Positions 11,771-24,068 of a stretch of 64,000 nt of DNA are shown piece after piece. Source of the stretch: Ochotona curzoniae (taxonomy: Eukaryota; Chordata; Mammalia; Lagomorpha; Ochotonidae); NCBI RefSeq assembly GCF_017591425.1, contig NW_024467104.1:930001-994000 (forward strand), in the 5' to 3' direction. The notes beneath the pieces are model-generated. The model was not told the origin of the DNA and did no database searches. It saw nothing but the letters and a program-made list of their open reading frames with translations. Position numbers and translations under genes: made by a program. How positions within the stretch are numbered: position 1 is the stretch's first letter; each line of letters starts with the position of its first letter.

Positions 11771-12059
11771 CATTCCAGAGGCTCTGGGATTTCCTGTCCC
11801 CATTCCCCATGTAACCTCTCCTCCTCCTGTTTCCACTCTAGTATTACAGGGTCAGCGCGTCCTTCATGAACAGTCCTAAGTCCATCCCATTATTAAGGAG
11901 TTTTCCTGCTTTGTAGCATAGGCAATATCATAGAGTCCAGCATCCTACTGTCAGGATGTGTTCAGCAGTGAGAGGTGAGGGTCTCCACTCAGAGCTCAGT
12001 CACCCTGGCCGCAGATGGCAGATTCCTGTGCACTGGTTGGCTCGCCCTTCAACTGTAAA

Positions 12060-12310
12060 AATCCACCTAAGCCTCTACCTCTTGCATACCTATTTCAGCT
12101 CTGCAACTGCCTGACATTGTTCTGTTTCCTATTGTTTTTTTGAAGATCCTTTCCCTCAACTTAGTACATTACTGTTTTCTGTTTTAACCAAACCATCTCT
12201 TACCATCCTGTCTGAAATCTCATCCATGCAGAGACTATACCTTTGGTTCTCATAGTTGTTACTGCCTTCTGAAACAGTGTGTATTATCCATACCTTGTCA
12301 GCATGATAAA
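12060..12310. repeat. Paralogous non-coding segment, copy 1
   Basis: Similar to 13500-13760 and more weakly to 55980-56210. Shared runs include 'accatctcttacca' and 'ctttggttc'. Not a recognised repeat class; may be a local duplication or an old transposon. Confidence 0.4.
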
Positions 12311-12429
12311 ATAAGACTTTTGTTTTTAATTTCTTTTTATATTCAAGGAATATCATAATTTATATAAAATATTGCATAACATGTTTAACAGGTACTCCTG
12401 TGATTCACAATCCTACATCAATATAACTG

Positions 12430-12890
12430 TATGACAAAAAACACTCACCTCAGACAACGTTTCTTCGGAGATCTCCCCAATTGAAATGCTGGACTCAGAA
12501 CCTCAACCAAGGAAAGAGAAGACAGAACAGGTCATTCAACCATCTCAGCTATATGTTGGCAGCAAAATACAAGGCAAACTGAGACTCTATGATGGACTAT
12601 GTCAATTGGTAGATTCTTCAAAGACCTCATAGTGCTTGGAGTGGCAAGATTGGCAGTGATTCGTAACTGGTGAACTTTGAAAACCACTTGGTCAAGAACC
12701 TCAGTGCATACCTTACATGTGGGACCTGGGGAGGGTGGGAAATTGGGTGGGCCTTCTCACTTAATACCCCCTTTTAAACATGAAGGAAACAATATGGAAA
12801 TAATAGTCTTATCCACTTTCCTATAGCCCTTGAACATTTTTACCCCAATTAACTATGTAAAGATTGTCAAAAATATAACTTAAAAGAATG
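12430..12890 (+). repeat. LINE-1-type 3' end (lagomorph-like tail)
   Basis: Ends in a tail reading AATTAACTATGTAAAGATTG then CAAAAATATAA. The same tail occurs inverted at 15960, 36262 and 54470. This end-anchored, 5'-truncated pattern is that of LINE-1 insertions. Assignment to the lagomorph L1 family is from memory. Confidence 0.5.
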
Positions 12891-13499
12891 AAAGTGTAAT
12901 GCATCATATCAAAATTTCATAGCTGCTTTTATTTACAAATTTCTCAAAGCTAGCTATTAATAGCAGTGGTATATTCAGCTGAGCATTTGATATGTGCTGA
13001 TATTACAACTTTACATATAACTGACATAGCTGATCCTTACAAAGTACAAAAGCACAAGTGGGTACTTGCATTAAGTGGATTTTAGACACTCATGATAGAA
13101 AACTATTGTTAAGCTTCATACATTATAATTTTTTTCATCTGACACAGCACAAATTTATTCAGTCTGCTTGTTAAACTGTGTCCAGCTACAATTTCTATTT
13201 GACATCTATGTCAACATTTGCTTTATCACATTTCCCAAGGAACTCAGTTTCACATTCACAATTACTGCCACTACCTCAAGCATCATACCCAAGTTGTCCT
13301 CATTCCACTTTAGCTTGAGCTTAGTGGGTGGCCAGAGAGGCAATTCTAAGCAGGATATTGATTGGATCATATCATATTACTGTACAAAAACCCCAAGATT
13401 CTTCAATCACAGGAAGATTAAATACTTGGTATCAATGTTCACTGCTCTAAAATCATATCCTCACCCTTACATTTATGAACTCATTTCTAAATATTACAT

Positions 13500-13760
13500 G
13501 TCACATCCATTTTGTTTCAATTTAACAAAGCCCCTAAGCCCTACCTCCTACATGCCCATTGCAGCCCCAACACTGCCTGGAATTCCTCCATTTCCTATTC
13601 TTTATGAAGCTCCTTTCCCTCAGTTAGCTGCATTGTTGTTTACTGTTTTAGCATAACCATCTCTTACCAGCCTATCTGAAACTCATGCATTAGAAACTAT
13701 TCCATGCTACCTTTGGTTCACGTAGTCGTTAACACCCTCTGGAATTGTGTGTGTTATCCA
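13500..13760. repeat. Paralogous non-coding segment, copy 2
   Basis: Second copy of the 12.06-kb segment, 1.4 kb away in the same orientation. A 162-codon frame overlapping it (13168-13656) is not conserved in the other copies and is discounted. Confidence 0.4.
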
Positions 13761-14054
13761 TGGCATTCCCTGTGTGCTCCCAAATCACACAAACTCTATT
13801 TGCACTAAAACAGTGTCCCAATAAATGTCTTTAAATGCTGCATTTTATACATTATAAAACTGCAGCACAGAGGTTAGCTTGTTTATTTCCACTCTGTTAG
13901 TGAAAGAATAAACTGCCAAGCAGTCAGAATCCCTTCATCAGCGCTCTTTCAAAGCACATTTTTTTTCCTACATGAATAAACTACTACAGGACCTTAAAAA
14001 TGAAATTGGTTATTCTGTCTTGGAAAGCGCTAGCTAGCATAAAGGTCAGTAATA

Positions 14055-14328
14055 TATAAGATGCTGCGTTGCTGATGTTGGTGCAGGTCTGGTTGAAATC
14101 CTGCATGTGCCCTGCTTCCTGCTATCCCACATCCTTGGGAGACAGCAAGGCCGGCCCATGTACTTGGGTTCCTGGAACTCACACTGAGACCCAGCCAGAC
14201 GAAGACCCATTCTTCTGACTCGGCCCGATGTGCCCTTGGCCCTTGTGACCATGTGCAGATGGGAGATCCTCACTCTGTGTCTCCTGCCCACTCTCTCCTT
14301 CTGTCATGTAAATAAATCTTTTAAAAGT
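14055..14328 (+). mobile_element. CSINE, diverged
   Basis: Recognised from its 3' half (CAGATGGGAGATCCTC, CTCT-rich stretch, AATAAATCTTTTAAAA end). The 5' tRNA-like head is poorly preserved. Confidence 0.55.
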
Positions 14329-14804
14329 GTAAGTTATTAACAAATGTTCCCTAGAGCTGTTCAGAAGGTAGAGTGGCTGTGCAACAGTAAATACAATAGC
14401 AAACACATCAGGAAAATGAATATTCTGATTACAATGAATAGTAAACTGTGTGTGTATTAAAAGAGGCTGAGGAAGTTGACAAAACGGGGATAACTGATTA
14501 GCCAAAAAAGGCAAGAATGGCGTGTAAACTGCCTCAATTCAAAGCTGTAAGAAATGTACAACTACCTCCTTTGTATATGAAGAAGGATTATTTCCTGAAA
14601 CCCTATGTGCACATTCTCTAAAAAGGCAAATTCTAAGTTAAACCTGACTTCCTTGCCATGCTTGAAATGTAAAATTTACAAGACTCTTTGATTCTGATTG
14701 TGCAGCTTGCGCTTTTTTTTAGAAAAAATGATTCTCAATAAAGTATTCCAGCAGGCCTATTTTATCATTGCCTCTTAACAATCATATTTAAGACTACATT
14801 TTAC

Positions 14805-15112
14805 CAGGGACGGTGTGGTGGCATGGTGTGCTAATCTTCCCCCTGCAGTGCTGGCATCCCATATGGGAGTCTGAGCATTGCCACTTCCCATCCAGTTCCC
14901 AGCTACGTCCTGGGAAATCAACGGAGGGGGACTCAAGTGATTGAGCTGCTATACAAATGTTGGAAACCCAGAAGAGACCCTTGGTTCTTGGCTTCAGATC
15001 AGCTCAGATCTGTTAGTTGCAGCCTACTGAGGAATGAGCTAGTGGATGGAAGATTTTCTTATGTCTTTCCTTTTCTAATTCTGTCTTCAAAATATAAATT
15101 AATAAAAAAAAG
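14805..15112 (+). mobile_element. CSINE
   Basis: Head 'gtggtggcatggtgtgctaa', core 'ggcatcccatatggga', body 'cttcccatccagttcccagc', A-rich end. Older subfamily, diverged. Confidence 0.75.
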
Positions 15113-15390
15113 CACCTTTTTTTTCAAGGATAAGCCAGTTTATTGTAACCTTTTCTTTTCTTTCTTTTTTTTTTACAGCATCCTGTTTCACATTTTAAAC
15201 TGAAAAGATGCAGCCTATGACATGTGCTTATGCACTCACGATTTGGGGCAGGGATTTAGAACCTCGTTGCCTACTTCTTTCTATTAAACATACAAGAGGT
15301 TTTTCACTTTCCCCTTTAGATCAGTGTCTGATTTAAAATTTTCTTTTTTCTTTTCTGCTGTAGTTATCTTTGGTCCCATGATATGGTACA

Positions 15391-15684
15391 TCAGGTTCAG
15401 CTGCAGCCCGCGACACCATGTCCCATACTGGAGCATGGGATTGCGTTTCACGTCTGCTCCACATCTGCTTCCATTTCTGCTATGTGTCTGCGAAGGCAGA
15501 AGACAACCTCCTGTACTTACACTGTCGTTACCCACATGGGAGACCTGGCTCAAGTTCCTGGACCCTGGTGTAAGCCGGGACCAAGCCCGGCTGTCACAGC
15601 CATTGGGGGAATCAACCAGGACAGAACAACTTGTGTTCTTGTCTCTCCTTCATTGAATAACCTTTCAAATAAGTTAAAATCTTA
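15391..15684 (+). mobile_element. CSINE, older subfamily
   Basis: Contains 'acccacatgggagacctggc' and ends TTGAATAACCTTTCAAATAA. Similar to the 39.6-kb inverted copy rather than to the young type. Confidence 0.6.
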
Positions 15685-15699
15685 AGAATGATTTGCATT

Positions 15700-16520
15700 A
15701 ATTCATTCTCACTATGTTGAATGAATGTTGCAAACATCATGTTTCTCACCATTTTTAATTTTTTGTTTTTTCTGCTCATGTTTATGCTATTGATTGTATT
15801 GAAAATATGAGAGTTCACTTTAAATATTCACAATTTTTATACATCATTAATGAAAATGTGTATATCATTGCTATTTTTTTAATATTATCACCGTTTGGTT
15901 GTTAACCTCTTTCTAGAAGCAAAATAAACTGAATTTTCTCATTCATTTTTTTTTAAGATTTTTAAAAAAAGTTTTATTATTATATTTTGACAATCTTTAC
16001 ATAATTAATTAGGGTAGGAAAGTGATTCATCTTAAGTCATCTTAACGTTGTTCACCTAAAATGATGCTTACCTGTCTGTATCTGTTTTTCTAATGCACTC
16101 CTTGCACCTGTTCATGCAGCGTATTCCCTCATTCTCTCTTCTAATTCCTCCCTGCTTCTTCTTCTAACCCTATGATCTTTCCAAAGGGAGCCCTGCCTCT
16201 TCTCCAGTCATCCTTTCTTCCTCCCTCCTCTGGTGCTGAGGGTCTTTCTCTGCCTTCTCTGTGCTGTGCTGCCAGCAGTGACATCACGTGTGAGAACTTC
16301 CACATTCCTCACACTTCAGGAGAAAAGAAACTGAGTTCCAGGGAACCTTGAGGTATCAGCCTTCAAAATAAAGATGAAGAACTTGACATCACTTTGTGAA
16401 TTTGATGTTACCCTAATAATATCCCTGGCTAAACATTTGTGATTTGTAAATGTATAATCACTTATACTTCATTTATACATTTTCTGTAGAATAATTTCTA
16501 AAGAAGACCTTTCATGATTT
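15700..16520. repeat. Segment paralogous to 45.05-45.65 kb
   Basis: Shares several runs in the same order with 45060-45640, including 'ataaactgaa/ataaactaaa...tctcattcattt' and 'tcacgtgtga/tcacgcgtga'. It overlaps the inverted L1 tail, so boundaries are uncertain. Confidence 0.35.
15955..16330 (-). repeat. LINE-1-type 3' end, inverted
   Basis: Starts with a T-rich run and 'gacaatctttacataattaa', the complement of the tail at 12.84 kb. Length of the element beyond about 16.1 kb is unclear. Confidence 0.45.
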
Positions 16521-16723
16521 CTATTCAGAGTATTTTTTTTAAAAATTCATGAACATTTCAAGAATGTATAAAGCCCAAATTAGCTAATGAAAATAAATTT
16601 GAAAATTTGGTAATTATTAACTTTGGAATAAATACTTTTTCCTTCCACTCATATATTAAGGTCCAAGTTCCGTTCAAAATTGAATTTCATAAATGAATCA
16701 AAACATTTTAAAAAGACACATAT

Positions 16724-17050
16724 GGGCCTGATGCCATAGCATAGCGGTTAAGGTCCTCACCTTGCATGTGTCAGGATCCCATATGGGCGCCGGTTCTCAT
16801 CCTGGCTGCTCCACTTCCTATCCAGCTCCCTGCTTGTGGCCTGGGAAAGCAGTCGAGGATGGCCCAAGGCCTTTGGACCTTGCACCCATGGGGGAGACGC
16901 GAAAGAGCTCCTGGCTCCTGGCTCCTGGCTTCAGGTGGGCTCAGTTCCAGCTGTTGAGGTCACTTGGGGAGTGAATCATCAGATGGAAGATCTTTCTCTC
17001 GGTAATCTGCCTTTGCAATAAAATAATGAATACATACATATATAAAAAAA
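16724..17050 (+). mobile_element. CSINE, full length
   Basis: All parts are visible: tRNA-like head with A-box region 'tagcatagcggttaaggtcc', 'ggatcccatatgggcgccgg', B-box-like 'ggttctcatcc', body and A-rich tail. Confidence 0.9.
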
Positions 17051-17130
17051 GATGTATTACAACATGTATGAGAAGGTCTTTCTTTTTTTTTAATTTAAAA
17101 TTCTACTCCAGAAACTGGCACAGCTTTTTG

Positions 17131-17446
17131 TTTTAAAGATACACTTCTTTTTATTGGAAAGTCAGATTTTACAGAGAGAAGAGACAGAGGAAGATCCTCC
17201 ATCCACTGGTTCACTCCCAAAGCAGCAAAGATGGCCAGAGCTGAGCCAATCCAGAGCCAAAAGCCAGGAACTTCCTCAGTTCTTCATGCAGGTGCAGGGT
17301 CCCAAGGCTCCGGCCCATCCTCCACCGCCTTCCCAGGCCACCAGCAGAGAGCTGGAAGGGAAGTGGAGCAACAGCACATGAACGGGCACCCACATGGGAT
17401 CCCGTCCTATGCAAAGCAAGGACTTTAGCACAGGCCCCTGGCACAA
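17131..17446 (-). mobile_element. CSINE, inverted
   Basis: T-rich start, 'tattggaaagtcagattttacagagagaa', complement of the body, and 'cacaggccccttggca'-like head at the right edge. Confidence 0.85.
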
Positions 17447-17964
17447 TTTTTTTTTTTTTTACCAAATCCTCAATAAAGTCAGAAACATTTTTATTCATTC
17501 CAACAGAAAGAGATAACAGACTTCAGAACAAGGCTAAGGTGTTTGGATTTCTCTAGTCGTGACGTGAAGAGGCACAATCAAAGCAGAGCTTCAGAAGAAT
17601 CATCTGAAGGCTCTGCACAAAATAAACTAAACAGGTGGAGATTCTTGAGGCTATGCAGTAATCCAGGCATGGAATATTAAGTATTTGAACCACAGTGGTG
17701 GAAGAGTAAAGTAAAGATGAGAAAAGGTCACAAGAATTGACAAGTCTTACAAGAGATTTTAATGTGGTAAGCAAAAATAGAAAGGACTCAGATGGTTCTG
17801 GGATTTCAAGGTTGACTGACAGAGTCAGTGAGAAAGAAGGAATTAAGCTTAGTAGAGTCGTGCAGACTCAAGTTCAAGTCTGCTACATTTGATGTACCAG
17901 CAGGTTTGGAAGCGTCAATAATGGAATAATGGAGTAGGACAATACTGGATTTCATCAAAATACG

Positions 17965-17984
17965 TACACACACACACACACACA
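17965..17984. repeat. CA microsatellite
   Basis: Ten CA/AC units. Confidence 0.9.
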
Positions 17985-18188
17985 AATTTAAAAGAAAAAT
18001 GCTGGTATCCAATAAAAGGACAAAACAATGCAAATTATGTCTACAGTATGATTTTGATTATTAAAAAGCTAGGCAAAGGAAAAAACTTAAACTAAATTAG
18101 CATCTGGTAACTCATATTATGGAGAAAAGAACATTTATTTTCTAATTTTTTTTTACCTGATGCTTTTATTATTTAAAACTATTATGCA

Positions 18189-18501
18189 TGGGCCCAGTGC
18201 AGCAGCTCAGTGTTTAAATCCTTGCCTCTCATCCTGCGGGACTCTATATGGGTGCTGGTTCATGCCCTGGCTGCCAGTTCATGTCTGGCTGTTCCCCTTC
18301 TCTTCCAGCTCCCTGCCTGTAGCCTGGGAAAGCAGCAGCAGATGATCCCAAAACCCTGGGGACCCTGCACTTGCACAGGAGACCCCGAAGCAGGTCATGG
18401 CTCCTGACTTCTGGTTAGGCCAGCTCCAGCTGTTGCAGCCACTTTGGGAGTGAGCCACTTGACAGATCTTGGTCTCTCCTCTCTGTAAATATGCCTTGTC
18501 A
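18189..18501 (+). mobile_element. CSINE, first of a head-to-tail pair
   Basis: Head 'gggcccagtgcagcagctca' to CTCTGTAAATATGCCTT. The A-rich tail is replaced directly by the next element. Confidence 0.85.
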
Positions 18502-18861
18502 GGGCCCGGCAGCATGGCCTAGTGGCTAAAGTCCTTGCTTTGAATGCGCCAGGATCCCATATGGGCGCCAGTTCTAATCTCAGCAGCTCCACTTCCCATC
18601 CAGCTCTCCGCCTGTGGCCCAGGAAAGCAGCCGAGGACAGCCCAAAGCCCTGGGACCCTGCACCTGCGTGGGAGACCCTGAAGAAGTTCCTGGATCCCGG
18701 CCTTGGACATGCATAGCATTTGCCTTTGCGCTCACTTGGGGAGTGAATCATCAGATGGAAGATCCTCTTCTCTGTCTCTCCTGGTCTCTGCATGTCTGAC
18801 CCCCCAAAAAACAAATTTTTTTTAAATGTGCCTTTTCAATAAAAAAATTTTTAAAAAGATT
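18502..18861 (+). mobile_element. CSINE, second of a head-to-tail pair
   Basis: Head 'gggcccggcagcatggccta', intact core and body, then AATAAAAAAATTTTTAAAAAGATT. It inserted into the tail of the preceding copy. Confidence 0.9.
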
Positions 18862-19370
18862 ATGAATATTAAGCCCCACAAATTAAACCCCATTCAAAAA
18901 AATAAACCTTGAATGAAAAAAGCCTTTACAAATTAAAATCATGCAATGCCTGACGCAGTAATCTATTTCCCAAGGTTAGTATATAGGCTGAGGTGAAAGC
19001 TCCTTTTAAACTGCAAGGCAACAGGTAAAATTAAGGAATTATAACAGTCTAACAAAGCGAGAATTACAGCATGAAGGTGCACATCAGAGAAACGCGAGAC
19101 TCAGAAACCTTGCACACTCAGGTAGGAACTAATGAAACGGACTATTATTTAAACTTTTAAGAAACCTATGCACTTAAGTATTTTAAAATTACTTCTTAGT
19201 TGAAAGATAGAGTGAAAGGTAGGGAAACAGAGACCACTTACTTTAAAATGAAAATACTGAAGTTTTTACATGTTATAAAAACGGACTGCCACACATAAAA
19301 TTAGTGCTTTTCTACACATTACTGAAACTTACACATAAGAAAGAAAACAGCCAGTAACATTATTCGCTCT

Positions 19371-19612
19371 TTAGGCTGCCAGCCTCGCCTCCCGGACCCT
19401 GCCTCCGTAGCCCACCTCGGGGCTCTCTGCCGCCATTGGGCCGCTTCCCTGTCAGGTTGAAAGCTGCTCCGCTCCGCTCCGCTCCGCTCCGCCCCCTAAC
19501 GGCCTCCCTCCAATGGAGCAGCCGCCAGCGCCGCGCTCCGCCCCCGCGCACGCTGTCACGCTTCCGACTCCGCCTCCCACGTAACGGGGGCGGGGCAGAG
19601 TCTGGTGGACCC
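19371..19612. promoter_or_regulatory. Isolated CpG island with promoter-like elements
   Basis: About 240 bp dense in CpG within AT-rich DNA. It contains two CCAAT-type motifs (minus-strand CCAAT at 19435-19440; plus-strand CCAAT near 19510), several GC boxes (for example GGGGGCGGGGC near 19585) and a five-fold CTCCG run near 19468-19492. On the minus strand an ATG in fair Kozak context (19436) opens a 21-codon frame beginning MAAES and ending at 19371. This looks like a housekeeping or bidirectional promoter. No adjoining gene could be recognised, so it may drive a non-coding RNA or be a relic. Confidence 0.6.
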
Positions 19613-19639
19613 TTTCTCACACCTTGGCGGAATTAAAAA

Positions 19640-19735
19640 TACCGTTATGAGCAAGGTGGAGAAATGCACCATGGGAGAGGGTTCGGGAGGGAGAATACCA
19701 GTGCCCATAACAAAACACAATTAATAAAAAAAAAG
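19640..19735 (+). repeat. Retrotransposon 3' tail
   Basis: 'gggagagggttcgggaggga', then 'cataacaaaacacaattaat' and a poly-A run. Similar A-rich endings occur at 47.7 and 62.5 kb. It starts about 30 bp from the CpG island, so some island sequence could belong to it. Confidence 0.4.
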
Positions 19736-20728
19736 TGCATATACATTTAAAAGAAAGCCAGAAAAAGGTTTTTCATGTACTTTTTCATTTCTCTGATCTG
19801 AATGAGGTACAAAGCAAAATTAGAGGAGTTGTAACCAAACTGAAAGAAAAGCATAAACAGCATAATTCATTAATTTTATCGTGTTCATAGTCATAAGCAT
19901 GAGAATTAGAAGCAAGAACTAAATACACATTCTCTAGAAAGAATGAGCTAATAATAAACTTCAAATGTAAGCAGTTAAATGTACATTTTTAGATTGTGGA
20001 ATAGGAAGTGCCAGACATTTCTATTTCTTCATATTTCGCTCCAAATGCTTCCTTTACGTTTATCCTTTTCTCTTAGTATATTTATTTGAGACAAAGTCTG
20101 TTTTAAAATCAACTTAACCGACCAGAAATAAAAAATATGATCTTTGCATTTAGCTGCTTACTTGGGTACTCAAAGTAGCACAACTCTTTGCTGACAAAAC
20201 GCTGGACGAGGATGGAGGGTCCACCCTGGATGCGGAATAGTGGCTGTAAACTGAATCATCGCCAAGGGCGAGACGCAGTGGGTATGAAGGAAGCATTTCA
20301 CGTTGTCTAGTTTCAGTGCGTTTCCCACTATCAGTGGCCAATTTAAAGAATGGAATTGTAGTAATGAACTTTCCAAATGGTTTTAAAAATCTGGATTTCT
20401 ATTTGTAGGGTTTAAGAAGTATGGGGATTGAGATCATTCCAAATTATATTAAGATTTTTTTTTCCCAGACCAACTAGAAAAACCGTATGTTCTTGACATT
20501 GTTAATGCCCTCTACAACAACTTCTGTACTAACATTCAAATCTATAAAGTTAATGATAATGTAAAAAAAAAATTATCGCTGTAGTATTTGACTATTCGAA
20601 TAGGTTTGACTATTCAGAGGCCATGTCCCTAGGAAACATCCATGATTTGGGTGAAATTATTGAAACTTAGACAATGGATAGTCAAATCCAGGAGTCAAAT
20701 CCATGAACAGGTACAGACTTGTGAAAAC

Positions 20729-20920
20729 CTATAGTGTTCCATAGTGGGCTCGCATGTGTATGTCGCCACTGATTATTCCGGCAGAAAGCAAAAAAGCGTC
20801 TTCAAATAAGTTGGGAAAATGCTGCAAGAGAAACTTCGCGTCCTTGCACAAAGCCACGAGCTTTGAGAAAAGCCCAAGTTTGTCAGAGAGCCTCCTGTTA
20901 GTCTGGGTTAATGCTTTCAC
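20729..20920 (-). other. Unrecognised 63-codon open frame
   Basis: Minus-strand frame within about 200 bp of non-repetitive sequence that is unusually CpG-containing for this region and lies 1.1 kb from the CpG island. The predicted peptide is Leu/Lys-rich with no motif I recognise. It could be an exon of a transcript from the island, a pseudogene piece or chance. Confidence 0.2.
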
Positions 20921-21200
20921 TTCTTGCTAAAATATTGTGAATTCTAGAGATCGTTTTCCTTAGAAAGCACTAATAAAAACCCTAACATAAACACCATTGC
21001 TTTAAAGCACAATAAATACAGATCTGTCACACTAACAGTTCCTTTGCTGGATGCCCCCTTATACCACAGGAAAGTGTGTTTAAAGTTTAAAGTCCCTGTT
21101 TACCGTGTTGTGACTGCTTTAGAACTGTTGTCTGCGGAGACATTTTAAACGTGCCAACTTTTCTATAACTCTACTTTCACAAACAAAATGAAAATGGAAG

Positions 21201-21530
21201 CTTTTTTTTTTTAAAGATTTATTTTTATCATTTTTTCATTGGAAAGGCGGATATACAGAGAGGAGAGACAGAGAGGAAGATCTTCCGTCTGATGATTCAC
21301 TCCCCAAGTGAGCGCAACGGGCCGATACTATGCCAATCCGAAGCCAGGAGCCTCTTCCGGGTCTCCCACGCGGGTGCAGGGTCCCAAAGCTTTGGGCCGT
21401 CCTCGACTGCTTTCCCAGGCCACAGGCAGGGAGCTGGAAGGGAAGCTGGGCCGCCGGGATTAGAACCAGCGCCCATATAGGATCCCGGGCGTGCTAGGCG
21501 AGGACCTTAACCGCTGTGCCACGCCGGGCC
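21201..21530 (-). mobile_element. CSINE, inverted, young, with target-site duplication
   Basis: Complete copy from poly-T to 'cacgccgggcc'. Flanked by a direct repeat GAAAATGGAAGCTTT (21190-21204 and 21531-21545), the hallmark of LINE-driven insertion. Confidence 0.95.
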
Positions 21531-24068
21531 GAAAATGGAAGCTTTAATAGCACAGAATGAGTGGAAGTGCAAGGATGCAGATTCACTATTTATTATGAAC
21601 TATCTTGCTTTTATTGGCTGCAGTACAGTTTTTGAGGTTAAATAAACAGTTCTCGGAGACTGAATTTGCTTCATTTGTACGTAAACATGTTCAAGTGCCA
21701 GAACAGTATGAGAGGTTTCAAAGTGTTGTATACATCCAACAAATGCACACGTTGTATCTGTAGATGTTATTTATTCAACAGTTGTCAGCATTTCAATGAT
21801 GAAAAGTCGCATGTGCGTAGACAGCACTTCTCTTGGAATACACAGTCAGATTCCCTTCTTCCTCCAAGAAGAGCCTGGAAAGAAAACGGGAGTATTTCAA
21901 GGGTTCAGTGCCATTCAAGTTCAGATACTGCATACACTTGCTGTCAGTCAAAAGTCAGATATATTAGGGAAAGAAGAGCTTGTAAGTGAACATCAATTCA
22001 ATTAAGATGAAAAACTGAAAAATTTAAAGCACAACGGAATAACTCCTGGGACAGTATTACCCGACTTAGCCTCTGCCCTGGGTTTGATACGAGTGAAACG
22101 CGTTTCCTCCTTTTAACACACTGCACCTGTGCATCTAGAATACCTTATGCTGACTTCACTAACACATCTTTAATAATGGGCTGGGAGTTTTGAGCTGTCC
22201 GAGAACATATAATTAATAAGCATGTCATGTAAATATAATTTAACACATTTGTATTTTCTGTATGGAGTTATTTTTGAAGTTAGTAACAACCACATTAAAT
22301 AAAACAATATATAGCAAGAACAAAAGAAAATATTTGTAATTCCTATGTGTATATTTTGAATAGTGTAGCAAGATATGTTTGCATCATATTATGTTGGCTT
22401 TACATAGAAAAACATTAAAAATGTAAGGCAGAAAGAACTTTGGTCATTCTCTGGGACTAAGAACATATTATATGTACTTATACATATTCAGGGTCCTAGC
22501 AGCTTTGGTGGTGAATTTTTAAGCATTAGTGTTTCAATATTTTTCAGAAGTATCCATATACAGTTGGACTTAGCTTAATACAACGTAGACCAAAGTATTC
22601 AAAATTTGTTCTAAAATGTATTTCTAAAACATGCTGACCAGTGGGTCTCTGTATTTCTATAAGTGATTGCAACACATTTTGAAAGCTATTTGATTTTTTT
22701 TTGTAATTTTTATGATGTTCTTCCAAATTCTATCCTATAAGTTTAAAATAATCAATACCAAAAACTTATTTTAAACTCTCTCTTATAGGATCTTTATGAT
22801 TGCTGAAATGAGTGTTACTTTATTATTGATTTAGTAGCTCAGGGTTTATTATGACTTTGACAACAATCCTTGCAATGGAGACCCTAAATATGGATCAAAT
22901 ATTTTGTTGTTATTTGTTCAACTGAATTGCTGGAAATTTATACATTTCAGTTAATAAATATGATTTCACAACTGCCTTTGCTCTTCACTTAAGTGATGCT
23001 TTACTTGTGTTGATAAAAGCAAGTAGATATTAGTCCTTGCAGGGGTGTTTGGAAGAATACTCAAATACACATTTTGATGTAAAGTGTTATTTCAATTATA
23101 ATGGTTTACACTTTACAGCCATAATGCTTTCAAAGAACTTCACTTTTGGAAGATACCAATAAAATTCTTATTTTTCCTAGTTGGCTGTATCTTAAATCCT
23201 AATAGTCTCAAAGATACTGAACATGATTTTTTTGGAAAAAACAAACAAACAAAAAGTTTCTTCTCCAAAATGATTTACCTGACCAAATTTCCAAAGAAAA
23301 CTCTTCCGTTTCTAATATATTCCTGCACATCCATTGAATATATAATGCTGTTTATTTTTACGTCCATCCTCATAGGTCCAGGGATTAAATGCATAAAAAA
23401 TATCACACAATCAGTGAATACATATATTTTAGATGAATACTGAAAATAAATGAATATTTAGGCTTCCTGCAATCAAACATAACAAACTAACAAAATATTT
23501 TTATTTGAATCCTAGAAGTTGGAGAAGATAAATGCTTCCAACATTTGAACATTTTAAAGAAAATTCTCTCATGAACTTTAAAAAGAACACCTTGGGATAT
23601 TTAATTGAATATCTTATGATATGTGACCTCAGAATTTGTAACTCTGACTTTGAACACATCCGTTCTTTCAAGAGTGGCCCTAGGCACTTGATGCCTTTTA
23701 AGTGGATTGCCAACATGCAGGATCAAGTCCTCAGATTTGCATGGTTATAAACTCCAATTTTTTCCCCATTTATCTATGACAGCCAGACTCTAGGGGAACC
23801 CCTTGCCATAGAGAAATTTAAATGAACAAATTAAGTTATATATTTTAAGCTGGTAGTGCAAACAGGCGTAAGGAAAAATGTGAGTAATATTTATCTTGAA
23901 TAAGGCCACCGTCCATCTCCACAGAATATATCTTTTTATCTAAGGGAAAATTGAGATATTATTTAATAACAGAATTAAAGCAAAATGTTGGGCTTTCTTT
24001 CTGAGTGTGTCAGCTTTGGTAGTTGAACTTAAATACCTCACTGTGAGGAAAGCATATAGTCTAATGAA

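Larger units (their letters stand above)
19736..24068. other. Intergenic, largely unique AT-rich sequence
   Basis: Apart from one SINE (21201-21530) and the small frame near 20.8 kb I see no gene, RNA or recognisable repeat. 21.66-22.0 kb has two overlapping frames (107 and 69 codons) without known domains. Confidence 0.4.

Noticed and set aside
13168..13656. 162-codon frame
   Set aside because: Not preserved in the paralogous segments at 12.06 and 55.98 kb; no recognisable motif.
19360..19620. 86-codon minus-strand frame across the CpG island
   Set aside because: Arg/Gly/Ala-rich composition is what CpG-rich DNA gives by chance. The region is better described as promoter-like.
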